Positions 43,359-51,903 of a stretch of DNA of 64,000 bases are shown here, one piece after another; the stretch's first letter is position 1; every line of letters begins with the position of its first letter. The notes below the pieces were generated by a model. The model saw only the letters and a list, made by a program, of their open reading frames with translations. It made no database searches and was not told the origin of the DNA. Both the position numbers and the translations under genes were made by a program. Source of the stretch: Halorientalis marina (GTDB lineage Archaea; Halobacteriota; Halobacteria; Halobacteriales; Haloarculaceae); assembly GCF_023028345.1 (NCBI RefSeq), contig NZ_CP095487.1:1984001-2048000 (forward strand), read 5' to 3'.

Positions 43359-44096
43359 ATGACGACTGGTGACGGATCGCGGATCGGGATCATCTGCCGG
43401 CCGACCCATCACGTCTTCGAGACAGTTGGACACCGCCTCAGAGACCGCGGCCACGAGGTGACGTTCCTCGAACCGGAACGGGAGCTGCCACGGTCTGCCA
43501 TCGAGGGGGTGTCACTCCTGGTCTGTAAGAAAGTCCGCCCCGCGTCGGTTCGGGCACTGCGCACGGCCGAGCGTGCCGGTATCGCCACCTGGAACGGCCT
43601 GTTGTCGACGACCATCCTCGCCTCGCGGCTGGTGATGCTGAAGGCGCTGTCTGCGGTCGGCTTTCGCGTGCCGCCGGTGACCTTCGAGCCACCCGACGAG
43701 CCGTACGTCGCAAAGCCGCTGTACAGCTGGGACGGTGACCCGCAGATCGGCGGGACTGGTGGGTTCTACCAGCCGCTGCTGGAAACCGACGGCCGCGACC
43801 GCAAGCATTACGCCGTCGACGACGGCCGGACGCTCCAGACCGCGACGGTCATCTGTACCTCGAAACTGCTGGGCGAGCGGGAGGTGCTTGGACACGAATC
43901 GACACCAGAGCGGGACGCCGAGCGGATGGGACGACTGCTGTCGCTCGCGGATACGGAGGCGATCGGTGTCGACGTCATCGAGTCGGAGGGTACCCACTAC
44001 GCCGTCGACTGCAACGCCGCGCCGAGTTTCCGAGCGGCGGGACTCGAGACGGCCCTGACCGATTCGATTCACGAGTCGGTCCCGAGCGGCCAGTGA
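43359..44096 (+). CDS. ATP-grasp-like (RimK-type) protein
   Basis: A 245-residue protein. The N-terminal part has IGIICRPTHHVFETVG and RHRLRDRGHEV-like pre-ATP-grasp elements; the middle has YVAKPLYSWDGDPQ, where a Lys contacts ATP, and the C-terminal EAIGVDVIESEGTHYAVDCN followed by AAPSFRA is the metal- and ATP-binding end, with Asp and Asn. Such enzymes join carboxyl to amine groups, for example by adding glutamate to a substrate. The target is unknown. 'taatttattcc' ~28 nt before the ATG is a good TATA box. Confidence 0.75.
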   Translation: MTTGDGSRIGIICRPTHHVFETVGHRLRDRGHEVTFLEPERELPRSAIEGVSLLVCKKVRPASVRALRTAERAGIATWNGLLSTTILASRLVMLKALSAVGFRVPPVTFEPPDEPYVAKPLYSWDGDPQIGGTGGFYQPLLETDGRDRKHYAVDDGRTLQTATVICTSKLLGEREVLGHESTPERDAERMGRLLSLADTEAIGVDVIESEGTHYAVDCNAAPSFRAAGLETALTDSIHESVPSGQ

Positions 44097-44260
44097 CAGC
44101 CGAACTGGTGGCCCACTCGACCCTCTCCACGAGCGAACGAGCCGCCCGCTTTACCGAATCGACTCGTTGTTGATCCGCTAAACCGAACACCGCCCTCTCC
44201 GAGCGCACTCTCTATTCGGCAAGCCGGTTGTATCGGATAGCAGCGGCAACTGAGACCGAT

Positions 44261-44713
44261 TCAGAGGCCGAGCAGGAGGCCGGCGACGACGAGCAGGCCG
44301 AGGGCGGCGACGGAGCCGGCGAGGAAGAAGGGGCGCCCCTTCTCGGCGGGCGTGCGGACTTTGCGTTCGCGGAGGCCGTCGCTGATGCGGCTGGTCCCGA
44401 CCTCGACGAGGCCGGCCAGCGAGAGCCAGAGGACGATCATGGCGATGACGAGGTAGCCGCGCGTCGAGCCGGTCAGCGATTCGACGGTGTAAAGGACGCC
44501 GGCGAGGTGCCCGCCGGTGAGAAAGAGGACGAGTGCGCTGGCCCGCGAGAGAGTCAGGAGACGGCTCGTGATGTCGGCGAAGGGGTCAGTGTCGATGTCG
44601 CCGGCCCGGGCGACGGGGAGGATACCGTAGGTCATGAACAGGACGCTACCGGTCCAGACGCCGGCGAACAGCATGTGTACGACGTAACTGATCGTTGTCC
44701 CGATTGCTGCCAT
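44261..44713 (-). CDS. CopD-like four-span membrane protein
   Basis: A 150-residue integral membrane protein with four helices: ISYVVHMLFAGVWTGSVLFM, ASALVLFLTGGHLAGVLYTV, GYLVIAMIVLWLSLAGLVEV and FFLAGSVAALGLLVVAGLLL. The His residues in helices 1 and 2 match CopD-related proteins, which bind copper or heme; the role here is only inferred. It is divergent from hisC. Confidence 0.7.
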   Translation of the reverse strand: MAAIGTTISYVVHMLFAGVWTGSVLFMTYGILPVARAGDIDTDPFADITSRLLTLSRASALVLFLTGGHLAGVLYTVESLTGSTRGYLVIAMIVLWLSLAGLVEVGTSRISDGLRERKVRTPAEKGRPFFLAGSVAALGLLVVAGLLLGL

Positions 44714-44815
44714 ACGCGGATGCTGGCGCGTCGCCGACTTGAAGGTGGTGAGTTCCCCTCGGACCGGCGACCCGATGTGAGCAGTCTTAAGACTCGGCCG
44801 CCACTCCCCTCATCC

Positions 44816-45889
44816 ATGCAACCACGGGACCTCTCGGACCACACCGTCTACCGGGCCGGACGGGGGATCGAGGAGGTCGCACGCGAGCGCGGCCTCGACC
44901 CCGACGACCTCGTGAAGCTCTCCTCCAACGAGAACGTCCTCGGCCCCAGTCCGAAGGCGACCGAGACCATCCGCGAGTACGCGAACCGGGTCCACGTCTA
45001 CCCCAAATCGTCCCACACCGACCTCGCCGAGCGTCTCGCCGACGACTGGGACGTGCGCCCGGAGCAGGTGTGGCTCGCCAACGGCGGCGACGGCGTCCTC
45101 GACTGCCTCTCGCGGGCGATGCTCGAACCCGGGGACCGCACACTCGTGCCGGAACCCGGATTCGCCTACTACGCCATGAGCACGCGCTACCACCACGGCG
45201 AGGTAGCGACCTACAAGCTGCGCAAGGCGGAGGACTTCGTCCAGACCTCCGGCGGCGTGCTGGCCTCCTACGACGGCGAGCGGATCGTCTACGTCACCAG
45301 CCCGCACAACCCCTCGGGTTCGGAGATGTCCCTCTCGGAGGTGGAGACGCTCGCGGAATCGACCGACGAGGAAACCCTCGTCCTCGTCGACGAGGCCTAC
45401 AAGGAGTTCTCGGACTCGCCCAGCGCCGTCTCGCTCGTCCGCGAGCGCGACGACGTGGCCGTCCTCCGCACCTTCTCGAAGGCGTACGGGCTGGCAGGGA
45501 TGCGGCTGGGGTACGCGCTCGTCCCCGACGACTGGGCCGACGCCTACGCCGCGATCAACACACCTTTCGACACCGGCGAACTCACCTGCCGCGCGGGCAT
45601 GGCCGCGCTGGACGACGACGAGCACCTCGACGCGAGCGTCGAGATGGCGCGCGAGGCACGCGAATACCTCTCTACCCACCTCGATGCCCCGACGTGGGAG
45701 AGCGCCGGCAACTTCGTCCTCGCGGAAGTGGGTGACGGCGAAGCCGTGGCAGACGCCGCGATGGACGAGGGAATCATCGTGCGGGACTGCGCCAGTTTCG
45801 GCCTCCCGGAGTGTATCCGGATCACCTGCGGCACGAGCGAGCAGATGGAGCGGGCCGTCGCCGTTCTCAACGAGGTGATCGGCAGGTGA
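44816..45889 (+). CDS. hisC: histidinol-phosphate aminotransferase
   Basis: A 357-residue class I/II PLP enzyme acting late in histidine synthesis. LSSNENVLGPSPKATETIRE is the N-terminal substrate region, VYVTSPHNPSGSEMSLSEVE holds the conserved Asn-Pro, LVDEAYKEF the Asp contacting PLP, and VLRTFSKAYGLAGMRLGYAL the Schiff-base Lys. The ATG at 44816 is the family start; a longer frame overlaps the divergent CopD-like gene. Its stop overlaps the GTG of the next gene, and two further genes follow with overlaps. Confidence 0.94.
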   Translation: MQPRDLSDHTVYRAGRGIEEVARERGLDPDDLVKLSSNENVLGPSPKATETIREYANRVHVYPKSSHTDLAERLADDWDVRPEQVWLANGGDGVLDCLSRAMLEPGDRTLVPEPGFAYYAMSTRYHHGEVATYKLRKAEDFVQTSGGVLASYDGERIVYVTSPHNPSGSEMSLSEVETLAESTDEETLVLVDEAYKEFSDSPSAVSLVRERDDVAVLRTFSKAYGLAGMRLGYALVPDDWADAYAAINTPFDTGELTCRAGMAALDDDEHLDASVEMAREAREYLSTHLDAPTWESAGNFVLAEVGDGEAVADAAMDEGIIVRDCASFGLPECIRITCGTSEQMERAVAVLNEVIGR

Positions 45890-46392
45890 GGGTCGTCGTC
45901 ACCGGGACGCCGGGCACGGGCAAGACCACCGCGACGGAACGGCTCGACACCGACCTCGACGTGGTCCATCTCAACGACGTCATCGAGCGCGAGGAGCTGA
46001 CGACCGGCCGCGACGACGAGCGTGACTCGCTGGTCGCCGACCTCGACGCTGTCCAGGAGTGGCTCGGCGACCGCGACGGCGTGCTCGTCGAGTCCCACCT
46101 CGCCCACCACCTCGACGCCGACCGGGTGGTCGTTCTCCGCTGTCACCCCGACCAGCTCGAAGCGCGGCTCGGCGAACGCGGCGAGAGCGAGGCCAGTGCG
46201 AAAGAGAACGCCGAGAGCGAGGCGCTCGACGTCATCCTCTCGGAGGCGGTCGAGCGCCACGGGCTGGACAGTGTCTACGAGATCGAGACGACCGACCGTT
46301 CGCCGGATGCGGTGGCGGCAGAGATCGAGCGGGTCGTCGACGGCGACCGTGAACCGAGCGCCGGCGAGGTGTCCTACGTCGAGTACCTATGA
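45886..46392 (+). CDS. adenylate-kinase-like NTPase (Fap7/AK6 family), GTG start
   Basis: A 168-residue P-loop protein. VVVTGTPGTGKTTATERLDTD is the Walker A region (trimmed: GTPGTGKT), LDVVHLNDVIEREEL the NMP-binding side and VLRCHPDQLEARLGERGESE the lid, as in archaeal Fap7/AK6, which helps small-subunit ribosome maturation. The start is a GTG overlapping the hisC stop (GTGA), and the end overlaps the next gene by ATGA, so hisC, this gene and the CDP-alcohol transferase form one translationally coupled unit. Confidence 0.87.
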   Translation: MRVVVTGTPGTGKTTATERLDTDLDVVHLNDVIEREELTTGRDDERDSLVADLDAVQEWLGDRDGVLVESHLAHHLDADRVVVLRCHPDQLEARLGERGESEASAKENAESEALDVILSEAVERHGLDSVYEIETTDRSPDAVAAEIERVVDGDREPSAGEVSYVEYL

Positions 46393-46997
46393 CGCTGGAC
46401 CGCTTGCGGCCGCTGGCAGACCGTGCGCTGGCGCCGTTCGTCAGCGCCTCCGCACGGCTCGGGCTGACCCCCAACGGGGTCAGCGTCATCGCCTTCCTGC
46501 TGGCGGTCGCCGCCGGCGTCGCCTTCTACCTCGGCGGTCGCCGCCCGCTCTGGTACGGTATCGGGGCGCTACTCGTGTTCTGTAACGGGTGGCTCGACCT
46601 CGTGGACGGCGCGCTCGCCAGGCGCCTCGACGAGACGTCGGCGGCCGGCGACCTGCTCGACCACGCGCTCGACCGGTACGCCGACATCGTCATGCTCGTC
46701 GGCCTCGCCGCGGGCGTCGACCGGTTCGGGCTCGGACTGGCGGCCGTCACTGGCGTCCTGATGACCTCCTATCTCGGTACACAGTCACAGGCCGTCGGAC
46801 TCGACCGCGTCTACGGCGGCGTACTCGGTCGGGCCGACCGCCTGGCGCTGATGGGGCTGGTCGGTGCGGCGACCGTTGCCCTCCCCGCGCCGGTCCGCGG
46901 ACTGACGCTCGTGGGATGGCTGCTCGTCTTCTTCGCCGTCGTCGGCCACTTCACCGCACTCCAGCGGTTCGCCGGCGCGTTCCGGGCGCTGTCCTGA
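46389..46997 (+). CDS. CDP-alcohol phosphatidyltransferase
   Basis: A 202-residue membrane enzyme. DLVDGALARRLDETSAAGDL followed by LDHALD is the DX2DGX2ARX8GX3DX3D signature of the family, in residues ~71-96, preceded and followed by membrane helices. In archaea this kind of enzyme makes polar lipid headgroups, such as archaetidylinositol phosphate. The substrate is not certain. It is coupled by ATGA to the adenylate-kinase-like gene. Confidence 0.9.
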   Translation: MTLDRLRPLADRALAPFVSASARLGLTPNGVSVIAFLLAVAAGVAFYLGGRRPLWYGIGALLVFCNGWLDLVDGALARRLDETSAAGDLLDHALDRYADIVMLVGLAAGVDRFGLGLAAVTGVLMTSYLGTQSQAVGLDRVYGGVLGRADRLALMGLVGAATVALPAPVRGLTLVGWLLVFFAVVGHFTALQRFAGAFRALS

Positions 46998-47069
46998 CTT
47001 CCTGCGGTCACGGTCCCCGGTCGCCATCGGCGGCGTACGATTTATACACGCGGCGGCGAAAGAGCGGAC

Positions 47070-47621
47070 ATGGTCCAGTGTGAGATGTGTGGAGCGGAGA
47101 CGGCTTCGCCGAACACGGTGAAAGTCGAGGGTGCGGAGCTCGACGTGTGCGACGAGTGCTCGGACTTCGGGACCGAGGTGCGCCAGGAGAGCGGCTCCAG
47201 CACGTCGACGAAGTACTCGACGGGCAGCAGCGGCTCGTCCGGCTCGGGGTCGGGTTCGTCGGGCGGGTCCTCCGGGTCCACGGGGAGCAGTGCCGGCGGC
47301 TCGGGCGGTGGTGGCCGCCGTCGCGATATGTTCGACGAGATGGACGAGGTCGTCCAGGACTTCGACGAGCGCATCCGCGAAGCCCGCGAACGCGCGGGAC
47401 TCAGCCAGGAGGAGCTGGCGAACCAGCTCAACGAGAAGGCGAGCCTGATCCGCAAGCTCGAACGCGGCGCGTCGCTGCCGAGCGACGACGTTCAGCGGGA
47501 ACTGGAGAGCGAACTCGGCATCTCGCTCACCGAAGGCGGTGGAGGCGGTGACACCGAGTGGGAAGGTTCCTCCGATGCGGGGGAGACGACGCTCGGCGAC
47601 GTGGTCCAGCGGAAGGACTGA
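47070..47621 (+). CDS. multiprotein bridging factor aMBF1
   Basis: A 183-residue protein. The N-terminal zinc ribbon has CEMCGAETASPNTVKVEG and VCDECSDFG; a Ser/Gly-rich linker (residues ~38-85) follows; and the helix-turn-helix domain contains RIREARERAGLSQEELANQL and KASLIRKLERG. This is the archaeal MBF1 layout; in archaea it has been linked to transcription and ribosome function. The long low-complexity Ser/Gly linker is typical of haloarchaea. The stop is 21 nt from that of the convergent HalX gene. Confidence 0.93.
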   Translation: MVQCEMCGAETASPNTVKVEGAELDVCDECSDFGTEVRQESGSSTSTKYSTGSSGSSGSGSGSSGGSSGSTGSSAGGSGGGGRRRDMFDEMDEVVQDFDERIREARERAGLSQEELANQLNEKASLIRKLERGASLPSDDVQRELESELGISLTEGGGGGDTEWEGSSDAGETTLGDVVQRKD

Positions 47622-47642
47622 TCCGGGGTCGACCGGGGCGGC

Positions 47643-48206
47643 TCAGATGTGGCGCTGGAGGTCCTCGAACTCCAGGTCGTCGCTGATGTCGTCCAGTTCC
47701 GATTCGAGTTCGGCGATCTCCTCGGTCAGACGCTCGTACCGTTGACTCTCGGCCAGTTCCGGCCCGCTCTTTTCGACCTGGAGGACGTTCCGGGTGAGCT
47801 TCTTCGACGTCAGCTGCTGGTGTTTCTCGCTGTACTCCGAGAGTTTCAGGAGGCGGGCGACGACCTCCTGCAGGTCCTCGCGCGAGACCGGCTTGACGAG
47901 GTACTCGTCACAGCCCATGTCGATGATGTCGAAGCCGGGGTTGACGGCGGTCACCATCGCGACGCGGACCTCGTCGTCGCCGTCGTTGATCGCCGCGAGC
48001 ACCTCGTCGCCGGAGAGATCCGGCATCCGGCGATCGAGGAGCGTCACGTCGATATCGTGGTTCGCGAGCAAGTCAAGGGCCTCCTCGCCGCCGTAGGCAG
48101 TGAGAACCTCGTGGTCGTCGGCCAGGTAATCGGTGTAGAGGTCAGCGAGGTGGCGTTCGTCGTCGACGACCAGAACCGTCGCCTGCTCGGGTGTCTGCTC
48201 GGTCAC
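47643..48206 (-). CDS. response regulator with HalX domain (GTG start)
   Basis: A 187-residue two-domain protein. The receiver has [31 protein letters not shown] (phospho-acceptor Asp58) and [12 protein letters not shown] (Lys). The HalX domain, a coiled-coil-like C-terminus ([20 protein letters not shown] and [11 protein letters not shown]), is known from haloarchaeal regulators. The GTG at 48204-48206 is used because an 'attattt' TATA box lies ~30 nt upstream on the minus strand. Its cognate kinase is not adjacent. It is divergent from tpiA. Confidence 0.88.
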   Translation of the reverse strand: MTEQTPEQATVLVVDDERHLADLYTDYLADDHEVLTAYGGEEALDLLANHDIDVTLLDRRMPDLSGDEVLAAINDGDDEVRVAMVTAVNPGFDIIDMGCDEYLVKPVSREDLQEVVARLLKLSEYSEKHQQLTSKKLTRNVLQVEKSGPELAESQRYERLTEEIAELESELDDISDDLEFEDLQRHI

Positions 48207-48283
48207 GTCAATCGGTGTGGGGTTCCTCCCACCAAATAATAAAACGGTCGACCGGTTCGGTGCGCCGAAGCCGAATCGGGACC

Positions 48284-48289
48284 TATATA
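48284..48289 (+). promoter_or_regulatory. TATA box of tpiA
   Basis: TATATA at 48284-48289 is 24-29 nt before the tpiA ATG at 48313, the expected spacing for a leaderless haloarchaeal mRNA. The divergent HalX gene uses a separate AT-rich element at 48234-48241. Confidence 0.65.
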
Positions 48290-48312
48290 CTCCCGCCGGT
48301 CCGGCGTCCGGT

Positions 48313-48960
48313 ATGTTCGTTCTCGTCAATCTCAAGGCGTACCCCTGTGACCCCGTAGCGGTCGCGAACGCCGCCTACGAGGTCAGCGAAACCACCGGCG
48401 CCCGAATCGCCGTCGCACCGCAGGCAGCCCACCTCAATGCCGTCGCCGACACCGGCGTCGAGACCTGGGCCCAGCACGTCAGCCCGGTCGAACACGGCAG
48501 TCACACAGGCTCGACGCTCGCCGAGGCCGTCGCCGACGCGGGCGCGACCGGCACCCTCCTCAACCACTCCGAGAACCGCCTGAAACTCGCCGATATCGAC
48601 GGGAGTCTCGCGGCCGCCGACCGCGCCGACCTGGAGACCATCGTCTGCGCGAACAACCCCGAGCAGATCGGCGCGGCGGCGACCCTCGGCCCGGACGCCG
48701 TCGCCGTCGAGCCCCCGGAACTCATCGGCACGGGGACGCCCGTGAGCAAGGCCGACCCCGATATCGTGCGCGACGCGGTGGACGCCGCAGCCGCCGTCGG
48801 CGAGGGCGTCGACGTCCTCTGTGGCGCTGGCATCTCCACCGGCGAGGACCTCGCTTCCGCGAGAGAGCTCGGCGCGTCGGGCGTCTTGCTCGCCAGCGGC
48901 GTCGCCAAGGCCGACGACCCGAAAGCCGCCCTAGAAGACCTCGTCGAGCCGGTCGCCTGA
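48313..48960 (+). CDS. tpiA: triosephosphate isomerase
   Basis: A 215-residue archaeal-type triosephosphate isomerase, shorter than bacterial ones as usual. [19 protein letters not shown] holds the Asn-Leu-Lys active site, [17 protein letters not shown] the His, [20 protein letters not shown] the catalytic Glu, and [20 protein letters not shown] followed by [17 protein letters not shown] is the phosphate-binding end. The ATG at 48313 follows a TATA box at the leaderless distance. The 3' end overlaps an 82-codon minus-strand ORF by 30 bp. Confidence 0.96.
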   Translation: MFVLVNLKAYPCDPVAVANAAYEVSETTGARIAVAPQAAHLNAVADTGVETWAQHVSPVEHGSHTGSTLAEAVADAGATGTLLNHSENRLKLADIDGSLAAADRADLETIVCANNPEQIGAAATLGPDAVAVEPPELIGTGTPVSKADPDIVRDAVDAAAAVGEGVDVLCGAGISTGEDLASARELGASGVLLASGVAKADDPKAALEDLVEPVA

Positions 48961-49179
48961 CCGGTGCCGGCGCGCGACCGGCGCGCGCTTGTGCCGTCCG
49001 ACCGTGACATAACGGACGTACTCGTTCTCGTCGAGCGCCGGTTCGCCCGTCGACCCCTTCGTCTCGCAGACCCGCCTGACGTAGTCGACGGCCGCCCGGG
49101 AGTCATCGGTCGAAGCCGACCCGGACCGTCCTCCGTCTCGGTCGGCGGTCGACCGGATTCGACGCTCGCTCTCGATCAT
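48931..49179 (-). CDS. small basic-ended protein behind the HerA-type gene, unknown function
   Basis: An 82-residue frame starting with ATGA overlap at the stop of the HerA-type gene. It contains [40 protein letters not shown] and a basic end. I recognise no domain. The coupling suggests translation after the HerA-type protein, but the frame overlaps tpiA by 30 bp on the other strand, and its basic composition is unusual here. It is a plausible but unproven gene. Confidence 0.5.
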   Translation of the reverse strand: MIESERRIRSTADRDGGRSGSASTDDSRAAVDYVRRVCETKGSTGEPALDENEYVRYVTVGRHKRAPVARRHRSGDRLDEVF

Positions 49180-51305
49180 TGCTCCCCCTTCGTGAATGCA
49201 TCCTCGACGGCGGCGACCATCGCGTCGAGTTCCGCGTCGGTGGGGTGGCCGCCGTACTCCTCGGCGATCAGTTCCCGGAGGCGGTAGTCGTAGTGGCCGC
49301 AGCCGACGTGTTCGATGAGGCCGTGCGTCCGGAGTGTCCGGTTGTGGGCGTAGGCGTTGGTTCGGTCGCCGTCACCGGCCTGTGGCCGGTTGCCAGAGGG
49401 ACTTCGTCCCTCGCTGTCACCGCCGCCCGCGAAGTGCGCGTCGAGCGGTTTCGACGGCCCCTCCTTCCGGTAGTAGCGCAGCATCCCCCTGGTCTTCGCC
49501 GGCATCGACTCGACGGCGGAGACGAGTCCGGTGACGACCTCGCGGTCGGCCGGGTCGACGCCCGGCGAGGCACCGCTGCCGGTGGTCACGCCCCCTCGAA
49601 CGTCGCCGCCGTCACCGCTCTCGGCCACCACGCCACCGGGTTCGTCCGCTCCAGCGGTGCTGGCCGCGTCGGGCGAGGGCCCGGGGCCGGAGACGACCCG
49701 GTCGTCCATGTTCGCCAGCGCGGCCGCGACGGCTTCCTCGTCGACACCGCTCTGGCCGTAGTCGGTCGCCGCGTCGTCGTCTTCGCTCCCGCTCGCCATC
49801 GCCTCCGCGGCCGTGGAGACGGCGTCCTCGACGGCCACGTCGGAGTCGAGCAGCCAGCCGGTCCGGTCCACCCCGTCGTCGCTCACGTCTTCTTCGGTCG
49901 ACTCGCCCGCGCTGTCGCCCGGTTCTGGGTTCGCATCCCCCGCCGCGTCGACTGCGTCCATACCGTCTTCGAACACGAATCCCGTGTCGTCGGCTGCCGC
50001 TTCGTCCTCCGTTTCGCCGTCATCGGCGGCCACGTCGGCGAGCGCGGCGAGGTCGGGCATCGCCCCGTCGTCGGCCTCGTCGCCGGCTGACGCACTCTCC
50101 TCGTCGCTGGGGTCGGCCCCGTTCGTTTCCGGGCTCGAATCGCCGTTCGTCATGGTGAGCGTCGGCACCGCATCGGCGTCGACGGTCCCGTTGCCCTGCT
50201 CCCGTCGGCGTCGGTCGCGCATCCGCTCCTGTTCGGTGCGGCCGGGGTTCGGGCCCTGGACGTGGTCGACGAGCGCGCTGACGAACTGGTCGGCCATTCG
50301 GCTCAGGTCCCGGGCGTCCTGCAACTCGGTCTCCAGTTCCGCGATGCGCGAGTTCTTCCGGTCGAGTTCCTCCCTGAGTTCCTCGATGCGGTCCTCCGTC
50401 CGCTTTTTCTCTTCGCTGATTTCGGACAGTTCGGAGACGAGGTCGGAACTCACCGATTTGAGGTCCGGCCGGTCCACGTCGTCCAGTCCCGGCGTGGCGC
50501 CGGCGTCGAAGGTCTGCTTGCGGTGGAACTGGACGCGCTGAACCGACTCGGACCAGTCGTTCATCATGAACGCCTCGCCGTCGTCCAGGTTCTCGACGGC
50601 CGCGGCGTACTCCGAATCGAGGATGCGGCTGACGACCTTCGTGTCGTTGTTCCAGGTCAGGCGGTGCCAGACCAGCCAGTCACACTGGGTGATGAAGTCC
50701 TTTTTCACGTCGGCCGGGCGCTGGCTGATGCCCACCATCCCGAGGCCGTGTTTGCGGCCGCGTTTGCCGATCTTGATGAGCATCTTCCCGCACTCGCCCA
50801 TCGAGCCTTTCTCGGGAATCCACTCGTGGACCTCCTCGACGAGCATGAGGAAGGGCTGTTTGAGCTTTTTTTCCTTGGCGAACAGCTGTTTCGAGACCTC
50901 GGTGAGCAGTTCCTCGGCCTCGTCCTCGTCGAGGAACGAGGACACGTCGAGGATGATCGGGACGTTCTGTTCGAGCGCGAGCGAGGCGATCTTCTCGGCG
51001 TGGTCGACCGTCACCTGGATGTCACACTCGTCGTCGGCCCCGACGTGGAGGATCTCGTACTCCTCCTTCAGCCCGTAGTACTCCCCGTCGATGTCGACGA
51101 TGAGCATCCCGAATCCGGCGTCGAGCAGGTTCTCGGCGACGACGCTCGCCGTGTTGCTCTTTCCCGACCCGCTCTTGCCGGTCACGAACCCGCGGCCGGT
51201 GAGGATTTCGACGACCGGCAGATCGACGGTCTCGTCGGGCAGGCTACCTAGGGGCGGGCCGTCGCTCAACTCCGCGACTTCGATTCGTTCCTGTTCGTCT
51301 CCCAT
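49176..51305 (-). CDS. HerA/DUF87-type ATPase with a long disordered middle
   Basis: A 709-residue protein. The ATPase domain has the Walker A GKSGSGKS at residues 43-50, Walker B PFLMLVEEVHEW (151-162) and VGISQRPADVKKDFITQCDW, like HerA/FtsK hexameric motors. A coiled-coil spans ~290-345, then ~250 acidic, low-complexity residues, then a winged-helix-like C-terminus (GMLRYYRKEGPSKPL and THGLIEHVGCGHYDYRLREL). HerA normally works with NurA in DNA ends, but no nurA is adjacent. A 45-bp palindromic insert lies near the end. The stop overlaps the next ORF. Confidence 0.87.
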   Translation of the reverse strand: MGDEQERIEVAELSDGPPLGSLPDETVDLPVVEILTGRGFVTGKSGSGKSNTASVVAENLLDAGFGMLIVDIDGEYYGLKEEYEILHVGADDECDIQVTVDHAEKIASLALEQNVPIILDVSSFLDEDEAEELLTEVSKQLFAKEKKLKQPFLMLVEEVHEWIPEKGSMGECGKMLIKIGKRGRKHGLGMVGISQRPADVKKDFITQCDWLVWHRLTWNNDTKVVSRILDSEYAAAVENLDDGEAFMMNDWSESVQRVQFHRKQTFDAGATPGLDDVDRPDLKSVSSDLVSELSEISEEKKRTEDRIEELREELDRKNSRIAELETELQDARDLSRMADQFVSALVDHVQGPNPGRTEQERMRDRRRREQGNGTVDADAVPTLTMTNGDSSPETNGADPSDEESASAGDEADDGAMPDLAALADVAADDGETEDEAAADDTGFVFEDGMDAVDAAGDANPEPGDSAGESTEEDVSDDGVDRTGWLLDSDVAVEDAVSTAAEAMASGSEDDDAATDYGQSGVDEEAVAAALANMDDRVVSGPGPSPDAASTAGADEPGGVVAESGDGGDVRGGVTTGSGASPGVDPADREVVTGLVSAVESMPAKTRGMLRYYRKEGPSKPLDAHFAGGGDSEGRSPSGNRPQAGDGDRTNAYAHNRTLRTHGLIEHVGCGHYDYRLRELIAEEYGGHPTDAELDAMVAAVEDAFTKGEQ
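49371..49422. repeat. two hairpins between 7-bp direct repeats inside the HerA-type gene
   Basis: ACCGGCC (49374-49380) pairs with GGCCGGT (49384-49390), and GAGGGAC (49396-49402) with GTCCCTC (49406-49412). Both stems are perfect. The copies of GTCACCG at 49371-49377 and 49416-49422 flank the pair 45 bp apart, a multiple of three, like a target-site duplication around an in-frame insertion. It encodes the flexible loop around GDSEGRSPSGNRPQAGDG. Confidence 0.5.
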
Positions 51306-51450
51306 CGCTTACTCGGCTACTGTACGCCAGCCCCCATAATCATCCGTCAGGCAGGCGTCAGACGACGGTCCGACCGGCCGAACCGGTGCGAACGGATTTA
51401 CGGGAGGCACGCGAACGGACGGGTACGACCCTCGCTCGAAGGCCCTCAGG

Positions 51451-51816
51451 ATGGCGACACGCATGCGCACCCACGAAACGACCGTCGAGGACGGGACCGT
51501 CTTTATCGAGACACCCGAGAGCCGGCTCGAAGTCGGCGAGGTGGAGCCGATCATCGAGACCGTCGGCGGGCACGCCTGGACCATCGAGTACTCCGAGTGG
51601 GAACGCGACTACTACGACGACCTCGACACCGGCGACGAGGGGCTCACCGTCGACGTCGTCGACATGATGGCCGCGATGACCCACGGCGACCCCTTCGTCG
51701 AGACGCTCCGGGCTCATCCCGCCGAAACCGACCCCGACTCCGAGGAACCGCTCTCCCCGAGGCTCGGGCTGTTCGTCGGCAAACTCCTCGAGAACCTGGA
51801 GAACGGCCTCGACTGA
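51451..51816 (+). CDS. conserved haloarchaeal protein of unknown function
   Basis: A 121-residue acidic protein. HETTVEDGTVFIETPESRLE and VGGHAWTIEYSEWERDYYDD start it; DVVDMMAAMTHGDPFVETLR is a helical middle, and SPRLGLFVGKLLENLENGLD ends it. I do not recognise a named family. It is soluble and has ordinary codon use. It is divergent from the HerA-type gene. A second in-frame ATG four codons later is an alternative start. Confidence 0.65.
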   Translation: MATRMRTHETTVEDGTVFIETPESRLEVGEVEPIIETVGGHAWTIEYSEWERDYYDDLDTGDEGLTVDVVDMMAAMTHGDPFVETLRAHPAETDPDSEEPLSPRLGLFVGKLLENLENGLD

Positions 51817-51903
51817 GTACGGGCCGCGTACGCGCTTTCCCCCCGCTTCGGGAGGCTGAATCGAGGGGCACACTTACCTCTATTGGGTAACTGTACTGTG
51901 TTA

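Noticed and set aside
47087-47551. 154-codon frame overlapping MBF1
   Set aside because: It is Arg/Gly-rich, in a shifted frame, and lacks the zinc-ribbon and helix-turn-helix seen in the MBF1 frame.
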